Position numbers and translations under genes: made by a program
Source of the DNA: Alphaproteobacteria bacterium
GTDB taxonomy: Bacteria; Pseudomonadota; Alphaproteobacteria; Rhodobacterales; Rhodobacteraceae
NCBI GenBank assembly: GCA_030425145.1
Contig: JAUHVK010000025.1
Span: 1 to 64,000 of the forward strand
DNA length: 64,000 nt
Reading direction: 5' to 3'
Shown: one piece after another, positions 44,979 through 53,578 of the stretch
Layout of the letters: the number at the start of each line of letters is the position of its first letter
Numbering within the stretch: position 1 is the stretch's first letter
The notes under the pieces: generated by a model
Told to the model about the DNA's origin: nothing
The model's input: only the letters and a program-made list of their open reading frames with translations
Database searches by the model: none

Positions 44979-46847
44979 GTGTGGTGGTGTATGCAGATAA
45001 GAACAGTCCTTCTCGGTGCCACGAACAGGTTCTCCCGACATCCAGTGGTCCTGTTTTCTCTGGATGAGAAAAGCTCAACCGTGGCCGAAAAGCTGGCCCG
45101 GCAGGCTGTAGACGTTCAGAATTTGATGGGCGTTCCGGGGATGAGGATCGTTGAAACCGGGTTGGGCGACGGACAGTCAGGTTTCGAGTGTATCAATCCG
45201 GAACTCGGCCGCGACTTGATACGCTACATCTCGCTGCTTGCTTTTGAGATCGGTAAAAATGCGAACCAGACGGACCGCGCCCAACGGCTTGCGACTGAAC
45301 TGGCCCGTCAATGGAAACCGGGGATAGAGCATAATGCGGCGCAAGCCGCGGTTCGTCTGGGCATTCCCTGGGAAGTGGTAGCCAAAAGCGACCGCCCGCT
45401 AATTGCGCTTGGACAAGGGGTTCATCGGCGGCTTTTTTGGCAGGCTTTTACCCCCGCCTCATCGGAAATCGGTACGGTGTTCAGCACGCCCAAGAACATC
45501 ATGGGCAAGATGCTGTATGACGCAGGACTGCCTGTTCCAAAACAAGCCATGGCCGGCACCGTTGAGGACGCTCAGCGCGTGGCCGCAAAAATCGGGTGGC
45601 CCGTTGCCGTCAAACCAGCGCGTACCGATTTTGGCGTGGGGATCACCACCGGCATCCGTAATGCGCAGGAGCTTCGAGGTGCGTTTGATATAGCCAAAGA
45701 ATTTGGCGAGGTCCTTGTGCAAAAACACATTGAAGGGAACGGTCACCGCCTTCTTGTCCACAACGGAAAGTGTATTGCCGCCGTCCGCCAAATAGCGGCG
45801 CATGTGATTGGCGATGGCCGGTCTTCGGTGTCTGAACTGATCGCGAAAACAAACGAAACCCGCAAAGATTATCTCAGCCGCGACTGGAAAAAAATTGAGA
45901 TAAACGAGGGACTTATTCAAATGCTCAATCGAGTTGGGCTGGACTTGGATAGCGTCCCTGCCAGAGATCAGGTTGTTCGGCTCAGAGGCAATACAAACAT
46001 TTCACAAGGCGGGACGTGCGAACGCGTCACCGATGACGTTCATCCGGCAAACAAAGCATTGGCCGAGGCAGCGGCCGCTGTCTTTGGGCTCGATCTTGCT
46101 GGCGTGGACATGCAGACGACCGACATTGGGTCTCCGCTACTGGAGAAAAACGGCGCTATTATTGAAGTCAACGCAACGCCGGCGTGGTTCATGATGGAGG
46201 ACGGGACCTCCCTGGAAGACCAGATCGTGCGGAGTTTTTTCCCCGCTCCGACACATGGCCGAATTCCGATCATTGTGTGCATCGAGGAAAAACCAGAAAT
46301 CGCCGAATTGATTGCGTCTGCATTGGCCGCTTCACATGTCGTCGCAAAATCAACCTCGGACGGGTTGGCGGTGGGTGGACATGTCTTCACTCAAGACAAG
46401 AACGCGCGTTGTTCGAACCGAATACAAGCAGCTCTCAACAACCCGCTTGCTGAAATCGCCGTGGTATCAGCGACGGCAGAAGACTTGGTTCGATATGGTC
46501 TTGGGACCGATCGCGTTTCGCTTGTTGTTGGAGCGCGCGGTGTTGAACGGAGCGCATTACAGTGTCTGGGTCGCAGTTCCGACGCCACACTTGTTTTTGG
46601 GGAAGACTTAGGTGCGTTCGTGGGTGATCGCACGCCAGAAGGCGATTTGTGGTGTCTGACGGACATAACTACAGACGCTGCGCCGAATGGAGTGACGATA
46701 GTTGCATATGCTGGCGATGGTCTATTGCATGTTAAAAAGGCAGACGAGGCAATTCGCGAACTACACAGCGGACAGGCGTTAAGCTCGGAGGAACCATTGG
46801 CCCTTCAGGTGGCGGCTATGATGAGCCAAAGCTTCCTACCGACTTAG
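44979..46847 (+). CDS. Cyanophycin-synthetase-like ATP-grasp protein with degenerate Mur-ligase half
   Basis: The 622-aa chain follows the domain order of cyanophycin synthetase. An N-terminal domain (1-160, ending in LGQGVHRRLFWQAFTPASSE) precedes an ATP-grasp domain (165-415: MLYDAGLPVPKQ, WPVAVKPARTDFGVGITTGI, LVQKHIEGNGHRLLVHNGK, metal-site end IIEVNATPAWFMM). A Mur-ligase-like end begins GRIPIIV. In active cyanophycin synthetases that strand continues into a GTNGKTT loop; here it reads CIEEKPEIAE, so the ATP site is gone, and the later AEDHLG block is also absent. It is shorter than the usual 870 aa. Codons are more AT-rich than in the neighbours. One amide-forming site probably remains. 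Confidence 0.8.
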   Translation: MWWCMQIRTVLLGATNRFSRHPVVLFSLDEKSSTVAEKLARQAVDVQNLMGVPGMRIVETGLGDGQSGFECINPELGRDLIRYISLLAFEIGKNANQTDRAQRLATELARQWKPGIEHNAAQAAVRLGIPWEVVAKSDRPLIALGQGVHRRLFWQAFTPASSEIGTVFSTPKNIMGKMLYDAGLPVPKQAMAGTVEDAQRVAAKIGWPVAVKPARTDFGVGITTGIRNAQELRGAFDIAKEFGEVLVQKHIEGNGHRLLVHNGKCIAAVRQIAAHVIGDGRSSVSELIAKTNETRKDYLSRDWKKIEINEGLIQMLNRVGLDLDSVPARDQVVRLRGNTNISQGGTCERVTDDVHPANKALAEAAAAVFGLDLAGVDMQTTDIGSPLLEKNGAIIEVNATPAWFMMEDGTSLEDQIVRSFFPAPTHGRIPIIVCIEEKPEIAELIASALAASHVVAKSTSDGLAVGGHVFTQDKNARCSNRIQAALNNPLAEIAVVSATAEDLVRYGLGTDRVSLVVGARGVERSALQCLGRSSDATLVFGEDLGAFVGDRTPEGDLWCLTDITTDAAPNGVTIVAYAGDGLLHVKKADEAIRELHSGQALSSEEPLALQVAAMMSQSFLPT

Positions 46848-46912
46848 CCGCATTGCACGAAACACCGCACGGGTGTACCCTGCCGTGCAAATAATGAGGC
46901 AGAGCAGCCCGC

Positions 46913-47938
46913 ATGACCGCGCTGAAGGAATTTCAACGGCTGGAGGCCGAAGGTGTATGGCGTGCAACGCCCGCCGACCAGCGCAAGGACGTGATTGTGT
47001 CCCTGGGCGATGCCTCTTTGACGATCCTCGATCTGCGGGAAAACGTGCTGGCGCATTGGTCGGTTGCGGCGGTTGCGCGGGCTAACAAAGGGCAGATGCC
47101 GGCGATCTATCATCCTGACGGCGATCCGGGCGAAACGCTCGAATTCGGGGAAGACGGTTCGCAGATGATCGAGGCGATCGAACGCATTCGCTCGGCCATC
47201 GACCGGACGCGCCCGAAACCTGGCAAACTGCGGTTCTGGATCACCGGGCTGATCGCGGCAACGGTGATTGGTGGCATCTTGTTCTGGTTGCCCGATGCGT
47301 TGCTCAGACACACGGTTCAGGTGGTGCCTTCGGTCAAACGGGTCGAGATCGGCGATGCGTTGCTGGCACGGATCATGCGGATTTCCGGTCAGGCCTGCAT
47401 GACACGGGACGCACGGGAACCGCTGCGCCGTCTTGCCTCGCGGGTGCTGGGGCCTGCGCAGCGCGGTGCTTTGGTGGTGCTGCCCGGTGGCGTGGCCGAG
47501 ACAGCCCATCTTCCAGGCGGGCGCATTCTGTTGAACCGGTCGCTGATCGAAGATCCGGAAGAACCGGACGTGACCGCGGGCTATGTGCTGACCGAAAGGC
47601 TGCGGGCGCTGACGCAGGACCCGCTTGAGGAGATGCTTGTCCAGACTGGCCTCTGGTCAAGCCTGCGACTGCTGACGACCGGCGAGATGGCCGATGCGGA
47701 TTTGGACCGATACAGCGAGCACCTCTTGTCGCAGACACCGCAAAAGCTGTCGAATGACGTGGTCATCGCCGGGTTCGAAATGGCGAACCTGCGCACGACA
47801 CCTTATGCCTATGCCGTTGATATCACCGGCGAAAGCACTCTGCGACTGATCGAAGCCGACCCAATGGCGGGCAAGGATACCCGCCCTGTACTCAGCGATG
47901 CGGACTGGCTGAGGTTGCAGGGCATCTGCGGCGAGTGA
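46913..47938 (+). CDS. Membrane protein resembling an inactive M48 peptidase
   Basis: This 341-aa protein has a soluble N-terminal domain (1-95, with DASLTILDLRENVLAHWSV), one transmembrane segment (about 105-125) and a C-terminal domain probably in the periplasm. The C-terminal part has VLPGGVAETAHLPGGRILLNRSLIEDPEEPDVTAGYVLTERL, which follows the strand-helix order of M48 peptidases. The zinc motif HExxH is missing (AGYVLTERL instead). It may be a pseudoenzyme with a binding role. The gene follows the cyanophycin-synthetase-like gene by 65 bp. This assignment is tentative. Confidence 0.6.
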   Translation: MTALKEFQRLEAEGVWRATPADQRKDVIVSLGDASLTILDLRENVLAHWSVAAVARANKGQMPAIYHPDGDPGETLEFGEDGSQMIEAIERIRSAIDRTRPKPGKLRFWITGLIAATVIGGILFWLPDALLRHTVQVVPSVKRVEIGDALLARIMRISGQACMTRDAREPLRRLASRVLGPAQRGALVVLPGGVAETAHLPGGRILLNRSLIEDPEEPDVTAGYVLTERLRALTQDPLEEMLVQTGLWSSLRLLTTGEMADADLDRYSEHLLSQTPQKLSNDVVIAGFEMANLRTTPYAYAVDITGESTLRLIEADPMAGKDTRPVLSDADWLRLQGICGE

Positions 47939-48565
47939 TCAGTGGCCGAGGCCTTTGCCGCGACCCACAATGATCGGCTCTTTGATCTTCTGCCCCTCGC
48001 GCAGCAATTCCCGTGGCACCGTGTTGCTCCAGACCTGCTGGGTGGCGCGATGCCCCTGACGGGTCATATGCGCACGATGCGGGTTGAGGCGATCATCCTC
48101 CCAGGCGCGTTTGTAGCCCTTGGGCACCGGAGGCAGCGTTTTGACTTGCGCATCATAGACGTGTTTGGGCACGATCCGCTCTTCATAGACACGTGGTTGC
48201 GGCTGACTGAACTTCTGCGCCTGAGGCGTGCGGTTGGGGACCATCGGAACGATGCGCTGCGGGGTGATGATCACTGGCGCCGCTTCCGCCACGACTACGG
48301 GCGCCGGTGCAGCCCGCACGATGCTGGGAGTCTGTCCGCAAATCAACTGTCGATCACGTCCGACACGCGGCACCCAGGTCACTGCCCCGTCAATTCCGGC
48401 ACGCACATAGACACAGCCTCGGCTGTCGACATATTGCCGACCGTCATAGCTGGCAGGAGGGAGTTCGGCGGGCGGCGTGACCTGCAAGCCCTGCGCCGAA
48501 ACGGAGAAAGTTGACATCAGCAGCGCGGCCAGAGCCGCTGCGGCCTTGATACGGTTTACGGTCAT
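47939..48565 (-). CDS. Secreted hypothetical protein, 208 aa
   Basis: A signal peptide (cleavage after VSAQ) is followed by a conserved-looking block, [34 protein letters not shown], with two cysteines. A Pro/Val-rich region and a basic C-terminus follow ([27 protein letters not shown]). I recall this N-terminal block from Rhodobacteraceae proteins that sometimes carry a SPOR domain; no SPOR domain is evident here. It is a cell-envelope protein of unknown role and converges with the M48-like gene, with adjacent stop codons. Confidence 0.7.
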   Translation of the reverse strand: MTVNRIKAAAALAALLMSTFSVSAQGLQVTPPAELPPASYDGRQYVDSRGCVYVRAGIDGAVTWVPRVGRDRQLICGQTPSIVRAAPAPVVVAEAAPVIITPQRIVPMVPNRTPQAQKFSQPQPRVYEERIVPKHVYDAQVKTLPPVPKGYKRAWEDDRLNPHRAHMTRQGHRATQQVWSNTVPRELLREGQKIKEPIIVGRGKGLGH

Positions 48566-48622
48566 GGTCTGTCCCCACAGATGTGGGGTCAGACTGCCCC
48601 CCAGCCCTTTGGGTGTAAAGGG

Positions 48623-49255
48623 TTATTTGGTTCCGAACATCCGATCGCCCGCATCCCCGAGACCGGGAACGATGTAGCCCAGTTCGTTCAGGTGCGAATC
48701 CAGCGACGCGGTGACGATCGGCACATCCGGGTGCGCTTCTTTCATGCGGGCCACACCTTCGGGCGCGGCGAGCAGGCAGAGGAAGATGATGTTCTTGGCG
48801 CCTGCGTCTTTGAGCAGGTCAATCGCGGCGGCCGAGCTGTTGCCGGTGGCGAGCATCGGATCGACAACAATCGTAATACGATCTTCGAGTTGCGCGGGGA
48901 CCTTGAAGTAGTACTGCACCGGCTTGAGCGTTTCTTCGTCGCGATAGAGGCCGACAAAGCCAACCCGCGCCGCCGGGATCAGTTCGAGGATGCCGTCGAG
49001 CAGCCCGTTGCCCGCGCGCAGGATCGAAACCAGGGCGAGTTTCTTGCCGTCGATGACCGGCGCTTCCATTTCGCAGAGCGGCGTTTCGATCCACTTGGTG
49101 GTCAGCGGCAGGTTACGCGTGACCTCGTAGGCCAGCAAGTGACTGATTTCGCGCAGCAATTGGCGGAACGATTTGGTCGAGGTGTCTTTCTCGCGCATCA
49201 GGCTCAGCTTGTGCTGAACAAGCGGGTGGTCAACGATGGTCAGGTGATCGGTCAT
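48623..49255 (-). CDS. upp: Uracil phosphoribosyltransferase
   Basis: Upp makes UMP from uracil and PRPP in the pyrimidine salvage pathway. The 210-aa protein has the PRPP loop [15 protein letters not shown] (about 128-142), the uracil block near [13 protein letters not shown] at the C-terminus, and the usual N-terminal [15 protein letters not shown]. Length and blocks match the family. Its ATG overlaps the adenosine deaminase stop by 4 bp, so it is the last gene of the cdd-deoA-deoB-add-upp operon. Confidence 0.96.
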   Translation of the reverse strand: MTDHLTIVDHPLVQHKLSLMREKDTSTKSFRQLLREISHLLAYEVTRNLPLTTKWIETPLCEMEAPVIDGKKLALVSILRAGNGLLDGILELIPAARVGFVGLYRDEETLKPVQYYFKVPAQLEDRITIVVDPMLATGNSSAAAIDLLKDAGAKNIIFLCLLAAPEGVARMKEAHPDVPIVTASLDSHLNELGYIVPGLGDAGDRMFGTK

Positions 49256-50292
49256 GTGCGCTCCAGTCGTTTCAGGACACGTTTGCGGGTGTCCTCATCG
49301 CAGAAGGCCGCGCGGGCGGCGGTGTCGTTCAGTTCGGCAAATACACCCTCGTCCCAGCGGAAGGTACGGGCAAGATTGACGTATTCGTCGCGCATCGTGG
49401 TGTGGAAGAAGGGCGGGTCGTCAGTAGAGACCGTAACCTTCACACCGCGTTTGCGCAGCTTCTCAATGGGGTGTTCGGCAAGGCTCGGGTAAACCTTAAG
49501 GTTCACGTTGGAACCCGGGCAAACTTCGAGGGTAATCTCGTTCTCCACAAGTTTGTCCACAAGGGCGAGATCGTTGATCGCGTGGACGCCGTGGCCGATG
49601 CGTTCGACGCGCAAATCTTCGACCGCATCACGCACCGATTGCGCGCCACCCCATTCGCCCGCGTGGGCTGTCAGGCGAAGCCCGGCTTCACGTGCCATGT
49701 CAAAGCTGTAGGCAAAGTCCTTGGGTTTGCCTTTCATTTCGTCACCCGCGATGCCAAAGCCGACGATCCAGTCGCCTGCTGTTTCAGCGGCGCACAACGT
49801 CGAAGCCTTGGCCTTTTCGGGACCGAAATGGCGAATGCAGGTGACGATACCGCGCAGGATGATGCCGTGATCGCGTTCGGCCTCATCAGCCGCGTCTTTG
49901 ATCGCGTGCAGGTATTCGCGCCATGCGCCCACATCACTGCCGCCGCAGAAATCCGGGGACAGGAAGGTCTCGGAATAGATGACGTCGTTTGCGGCGCTTT
50001 CTTCAAGCACAGCTTTGGTCAGGCGGGCGTAATCCTCGGGGGTCTTGAGCACGCTGGTCGCGGCTTCGTAGACACTCAGGAAATGGACAAAATCGCGGAA
50101 GGCGTAGCTGCCATCAGCTTTGAACACGCCGTCGAGGTTGACGGATTTTTCCTTGGCGAGCCCCCTGATGAAGGCCGGCGGAGCCGCGCCTTCGTGATGC
50201 AGGTGCAGTTCGACCTTGGGCAGGCGCATGATACGATCAAGCTGCTCTTCGTCCATCGGACGGCTCAGACGATCGCGTTCTTCTTCATCCAT
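49252..50292 (-). CDS. add: Adenosine deaminase
   Basis: This zinc enzyme deaminates adenosine to inosine (346 aa from the ATG at 50292, which overlaps the deoB stop as TGATG). The zinc motif HLHHEG replaces the usual HLHLDG. The second ligand is in [11 protein letters not shown] with the catalytic Glu, and the final Asp block is STDDPPFF, with EVCPGSNV preceding it. Deaminases acting on adenine or related nucleosides share these features, so specificity is inferred from the operon: cdd, deoA, deoB and upp all serve nucleoside breakdown. Confidence 0.88.
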   Translation of the reverse strand: MDEEERDRLSRPMDEEQLDRIMRLPKVELHLHHEGAAPPAFIRGLAKEKSVNLDGVFKADGSYAFRDFVHFLSVYEAATSVLKTPEDYARLTKAVLEESAANDVIYSETFLSPDFCGGSDVGAWREYLHAIKDAADEAERDHGIILRGIVTCIRHFGPEKAKASTLCAAETAGDWIVGFGIAGDEMKGKPKDFAYSFDMAREAGLRLTAHAGEWGGAQSVRDAVEDLRVERIGHGVHAINDLALVDKLVENEITLEVCPGSNVNLKVYPSLAEHPIEKLRKRGVKVTVSTDDPPFFHTTMRDEYVNLARTFRWDEGVFAELNDTAARAAFCDEDTRKRVLKRLERT

Positions 50293-51500
50293 CACAGGAA
50301 ACTCCGCCCCGATCCTTTTGACGCCACACCCAGATGTTTGGCGATGCTTGCTGCCACGTCGACAAACGCGATATGGCCGATCTTCCCGCTGTCTGTACCT
50401 GCGATCAACACAGGCACCCGTTCGCGGGTGTGGTCCGTTCCGGTCCACGTGGGGTCGTTGCCATGATCTGCGGTAATGAGCAACAGGTCATCGGGTTTGA
50501 GCCTTGGCAGCAATTTGGCGATTTCGGCATCGAACCATTCCAGCGCGCGTGCATAGCCGGACACATCGCGGCGGTGGCCGTATTTGCTGTCGAACTCCAC
50601 GAAATTCGCAAAGATCAGAGCTCCATCGGGAGCGGTGTCGATCTGATGCGCGAGGTGGGCCATCAGTTGCGCGTCAGACCCTTTGTGAACCGCATCAATG
50701 CCGGACATGGAAAAGATGTCACCGATTTTGCCAATCGCGATCACTGCTTGCCCAGCGTCCTGCACCCAGTTTGTCAGCACCGGTTTCGGCGGCGAAATAG
50801 CGTAGTCGTGGCGGTTGGTGGTTCGTTCAAAACTGCCCTCCTCCCCGACAAAGGGGCGCGCAATCACACGGCCGATCTTACGCGCGTGGCACATGGGCGC
50901 GAGGTCTTCGCAGAGCTTTAGCAGGCGGTCCAGGCCAAACGCCTCCTCATGCGCGGCGATCTGGAGGACGCTGTCGGCAGAGGTGTAGCCGATGGGTTTT
51001 CCGGTGCGCAGGTGTTCCGCGCCGAAATCCTCGATCACCTTCACGCCGTTGCTGTGACAGTTACCAAGGATACCGTCCGTGCCTGCCAATTCGCAGATGC
51101 GCTGGGTGATGTCGTCCGGGAAGGATGGCACGGTGTTCGGCAGATAGGTCCAGTCCCACGGCACCGGGAGACCCGCGAGTTCCCAGTGGCCGGAAGGGGT
51201 ATCCTTGCCTTTGGAAACCTCGGTGGCCGCGCCCCAGCGTCCGGTGGGTGTTGAGTCAAGACCGGGTGCGCGCTGGCCCGACGCCAATTCGACCGCGTGT
51301 CCAAGTCCCAACGCATCAAGGGTCGGCACGTTTAACGGGCCGCTGCGGCCCTCTTCGGCCTCGCCCGCCGCGCAGGCTTGGGCAATGTGCAGGACGGTGT
51401 TTGCGCCGGTATCGGGCAACGTGCCGTTGAAGAACTGGTCGGCGTCTGGTGCACCGCCGATGCCGACGGAATCGATCACGATGAGAAATGCGCGGCTCAT
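50292..51500 (-). CDS. deoB: Phosphopentomutase
   Basis: DeoB moves phosphate from C1 to C5 of (deoxy)ribose, linking nucleoside phosphorolysis to central metabolism. This alkaline-phosphatase-superfamily enzyme (402 aa) has the metal-binding DSVGIGGAPD at 9-18, the nucleophile region DTGANTVLH, and a second metal cluster, ITADHGNDPTWTGTDHTRE. The inserted cap domain is in place. It overlaps deoA by 4 bp and add by 1-3 bp, so the operon is translated as a coupled unit. Confidence 0.95.
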   Translation of the reverse strand: MSRAFLIVIDSVGIGGAPDADQFFNGTLPDTGANTVLHIAQACAAGEAEEGRSGPLNVPTLDALGLGHAVELASGQRAPGLDSTPTGRWGAATEVSKGKDTPSGHWELAGLPVPWDWTYLPNTVPSFPDDITQRICELAGTDGILGNCHSNGVKVIEDFGAEHLRTGKPIGYTSADSVLQIAAHEEAFGLDRLLKLCEDLAPMCHARKIGRVIARPFVGEEGSFERTTNRHDYAISPPKPVLTNWVQDAGQAVIAIGKIGDIFSMSGIDAVHKGSDAQLMAHLAHQIDTAPDGALIFANFVEFDSKYGHRRDVSGYARALEWFDAEIAKLLPRLKPDDLLLITADHGNDPTWTGTDHTRERVPVLIAGTDSGKIGHIAFVDVAASIAKHLGVASKGSGRSFL

Positions 51501-52789
51501 GTGATGTGCTCCAGAATAAGGGGCTGAGGCGTAGCGGGCCCGTCACCGATTGTGATCGCAGAGAGTACGGCTTTGACGGCGGCATCTGCCTGCGCCTCGC
51601 GGGCGGCGTGGATGCGGGCCAGCGGCTGGCCCTTGGTCAGCTTGTCCCCAATGGAGACCACATCACTCAAGCCAACGGCGGGATCGACAACGTCGGTTTC
51701 GATCTGCCGCCCGCCGCCAAGTTCCACCACTGCGAGGCCAAGAGCTTCGCCGTCGATGGCCGTGACCGTCCCGGTTTTGGGGGCTGATACTTCGCGGATG
51801 ACGGGCGCTTCGGGCAGGAAACGGGACCAGTCCTCGACAAAGTGCACCGGGCCGTCCATGGCGTAGACCATAGCACCGAACTTTTCGGCGGCCGCGCCAT
51901 TGGCGATTGCTTGGTCGATCTTCGCATTGCCATCGCTGATCCCGGCTTGTTCCAGCAACGCGCCGCCCAGCGCGATGGTCAGATCGAGCAATCGCCCCGA
52001 GCTTGCGCCGGTGAGAACGCGCATGACGTCGATGACCTCAAGAGCGTTGCCAAGGCTGGGGGCCAAAGGTTGTGACATATCGGTGATCAGCGCTGAGGTC
52101 GGGCAGCCGGTGGCCTTGGCCGTATCCACCAAGGCGCGGGCCAATGCTCGGGCGTCGTCCTGCGATTTCATAAACGCGCCAGAGCCGCATTTCACGTCGA
52201 GCACCAGCCCTTCGAGACCCGCTGCGAGTTTCTTGGACAGGATCGAAGCCGTAATCAGATCGAGGCTTTCCACCGTCGCCGTCACGTCACGGATCGCGTA
52301 AAGCCGTTTGTCGGCTGGGGCGATGTCAGCGCTGGCGCTGACGATGGCGCAGCCAACTTTTGCGACCACATGGCGGAACTGGTCTTCGGTCAGAGTGGTG
52401 CGAAAACCGGGGATCGCTTCCAGTTTGTCGAGTGTGCCACCGGTATGGCCCAGCCCGCGCCCCGAGATCATCGGAACATAGACACCGCAGGCCGCAAGCG
52501 CGGGTGCGAGGATCAGGCTGACGCAATCGCCCACACCGCCGGTCGAATGCTTGTCCAGTACTGGCGCGTCGAGATCCCAGTGGAGTACCTTCCCGCTGTC
52601 GCGCATGGCGGCGGTCAGGGCAGCGCGGCCTGTGTCGTCCAACCCATTCAGACAGACCCCCATGGCGAAGGCGCCGGCCTGCGCATCGCTTACGGTGCCG
52701 TCGGCAAGACCCTGTGCAAACCAGGCCAGCGAGTCGGCGTCCGGGGTGCCGCCTTTGCGCAGCGTTGCGATGATTGCCCGTGCGTCCAT
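51497..52789 (-). CDS. deoA: Thymidine phosphorylase
   Basis: This pyrimidine-nucleoside phosphorylase (430 aa) cleaves thymidine or deoxyuridine to base and deoxyribose-1-phosphate. The glycine-rich phosphate site is HSTGGVGDC (about 80-88), with SGRGLGHTGGTLDKLEAIPGF next, and GLVLDVKCGSGAF contributes to the base pocket. A biotin-like C-terminal domain ends the chain. The first Met overlaps the cdd stop codon (both meet at 52789). Roseobacter DeoA members sometimes accept uridine; specificity is not set by motifs. Confidence 0.95.
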   Translation of the reverse strand: MDARAIIATLRKGGTPDADSLAWFAQGLADGTVSDAQAGAFAMGVCLNGLDDTGRAALTAAMRDSGKVLHWDLDAPVLDKHSTGGVGDCVSLILAPALAACGVYVPMISGRGLGHTGGTLDKLEAIPGFRTTLTEDQFRHVVAKVGCAIVSASADIAPADKRLYAIRDVTATVESLDLITASILSKKLAAGLEGLVLDVKCGSGAFMKSQDDARALARALVDTAKATGCPTSALITDMSQPLAPSLGNALEVIDVMRVLTGASSGRLLDLTIALGGALLEQAGISDGNAKIDQAIANGAAAEKFGAMVYAMDGPVHFVEDWSRFLPEAPVIREVSAPKTGTVTAIDGEALGLAVVELGGGRQIETDVVDPAVGLSDVVSIGDKLTKGQPLARIHAAREAQADAAVKAVLSAITIGDGPATPQPLILEHIT

Positions 52790-53181
52790 CAGGTGCGGTC
52801 CATATGGCCGGCGTCGAACGCGCCGGGCAGTAGATCGCCGACGGTGGTCTTGAGCTCTGCGCCGTCAGTTGTTGCGAGCGTTACCGGGACGTCACGGCCC
52901 GCGAATTCGGACAGTTTCTGGCGGCACCCGCCGCAGGGCGGTACGGGATTTGGGCTGTCAGCGACAACATAGGCTTCGGCGATTTCCTGCACGCCGGAAG
53001 CGACCATGGCAGCAATCGCCCCAGCCTCGGCACAGGTGCCTTCCGGGTAGGCCACGTTTTCCACGTTGCAACCGACAAAAACCTGTCCGTCCGCCGTGCG
53101 CAGCGCCGCGCCCACTTTGAAATTGGAATAGGGTGCATAGGCTTTTTCCCGCACCCGAACTGCCGCATCTCTGAGGTTCAT
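52789..53181 (-). CDS. cdd: Cytidine deaminase
   Basis: This is a zinc-dependent deaminase that turns cytidine to uridine (130 aa, the small tetrameric form). The active site TCAEAGA has the Cys ligand and the catalytic Glu, and PCGGCRQ provides the other two Cys ligands. VGCNVEN contacts the ribose. The ATG at 53181 follows a CAGGGGAC site and gives the typical family length; an upstream in-frame start at 53334 would overlap the divergent small gene. It opens the nucleoside-salvage operon. Confidence 0.95.
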   Translation of the reverse strand: MNLRDAAVRVREKAYAPYSNFKVGAALRTADGQVFVGCNVENVAYPEGTCAEAGAIAAMVASGVQEIAEAYVVADSPNPVPPCGGCRQKLSEFAGRDVPVTLATTDGAELKTTVGDLLPGAFDAGHMDRT

Positions 53182-53300
53182 CTGTCCCCTGCCCCCGAAT
53201 TCATAAGCGTCATGATTGCGAGCCTGAGGCCCCGATTGCAAGGGCTGGCGGGAACCGCGACCGCTCACATCACGTTTTCCGTGAAGTAAAGGAGGCTCCC

Positions 53301-53492
53301 ATGCCAACGATAAACACCGTTGTAGTTGATCCAAACCTGAAACGGGACTCGGACGCCGAAGAATTAATGACCGAACAGCAAGCCATCACGCTGCGCGAAC
53401 TATCCAGCGAGGCGGATGAGCCCTTTGACGGCAGCCTCACGCACCGTCAGGCCGAACGCCGGATTGCGCTTCTTCAGGAATACCTGAAATGA
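53301..53492 (+). CDS. DUF3072 family small protein
   Basis: This 63-aa protein has the DUF3072 pattern: MTEQQAITLRELSSEADEPFDGSLTHRQAERRI near the C-terminus, a helix-turn-helix-like pair in which the second helix carries ALLQ. It has a strong AAAGGAGG ribosome site. It is divergent from cdd, with 119 bp between the starts. Function unknown; the family is common in soil and marine bacteria and often found singly. Confidence 0.8.
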   Translation: MPTINTVVVDPNLKRDSDAEELMTEQQAITLRELSSEADEPFDGSLTHRQAERRIALLQEYLK

Positions 53493-53540
53493 GTTTCTTG
53501 CCGCAGGGGTAACTGAGCGTCTTTCCCTCGGCCCAGAAAA

Positions 53541-53556
53541 GGTTTAGCTCTAAACC
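53541..53556. promoter_or_regulatory. Inverted repeat before the malic enzyme gene
   Basis: GGTTTAG and CTAAACC are separated by CT and lie 23 bp before the malic enzyme start. They share arms with the cluster upstream of the acidic-tail genes at 30083-30135. The position suits a repressor site near the transcription start. Confidence 0.4.
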
Positions 53557-53578
53557 AAATTTGAGCGGGATGGGATTC

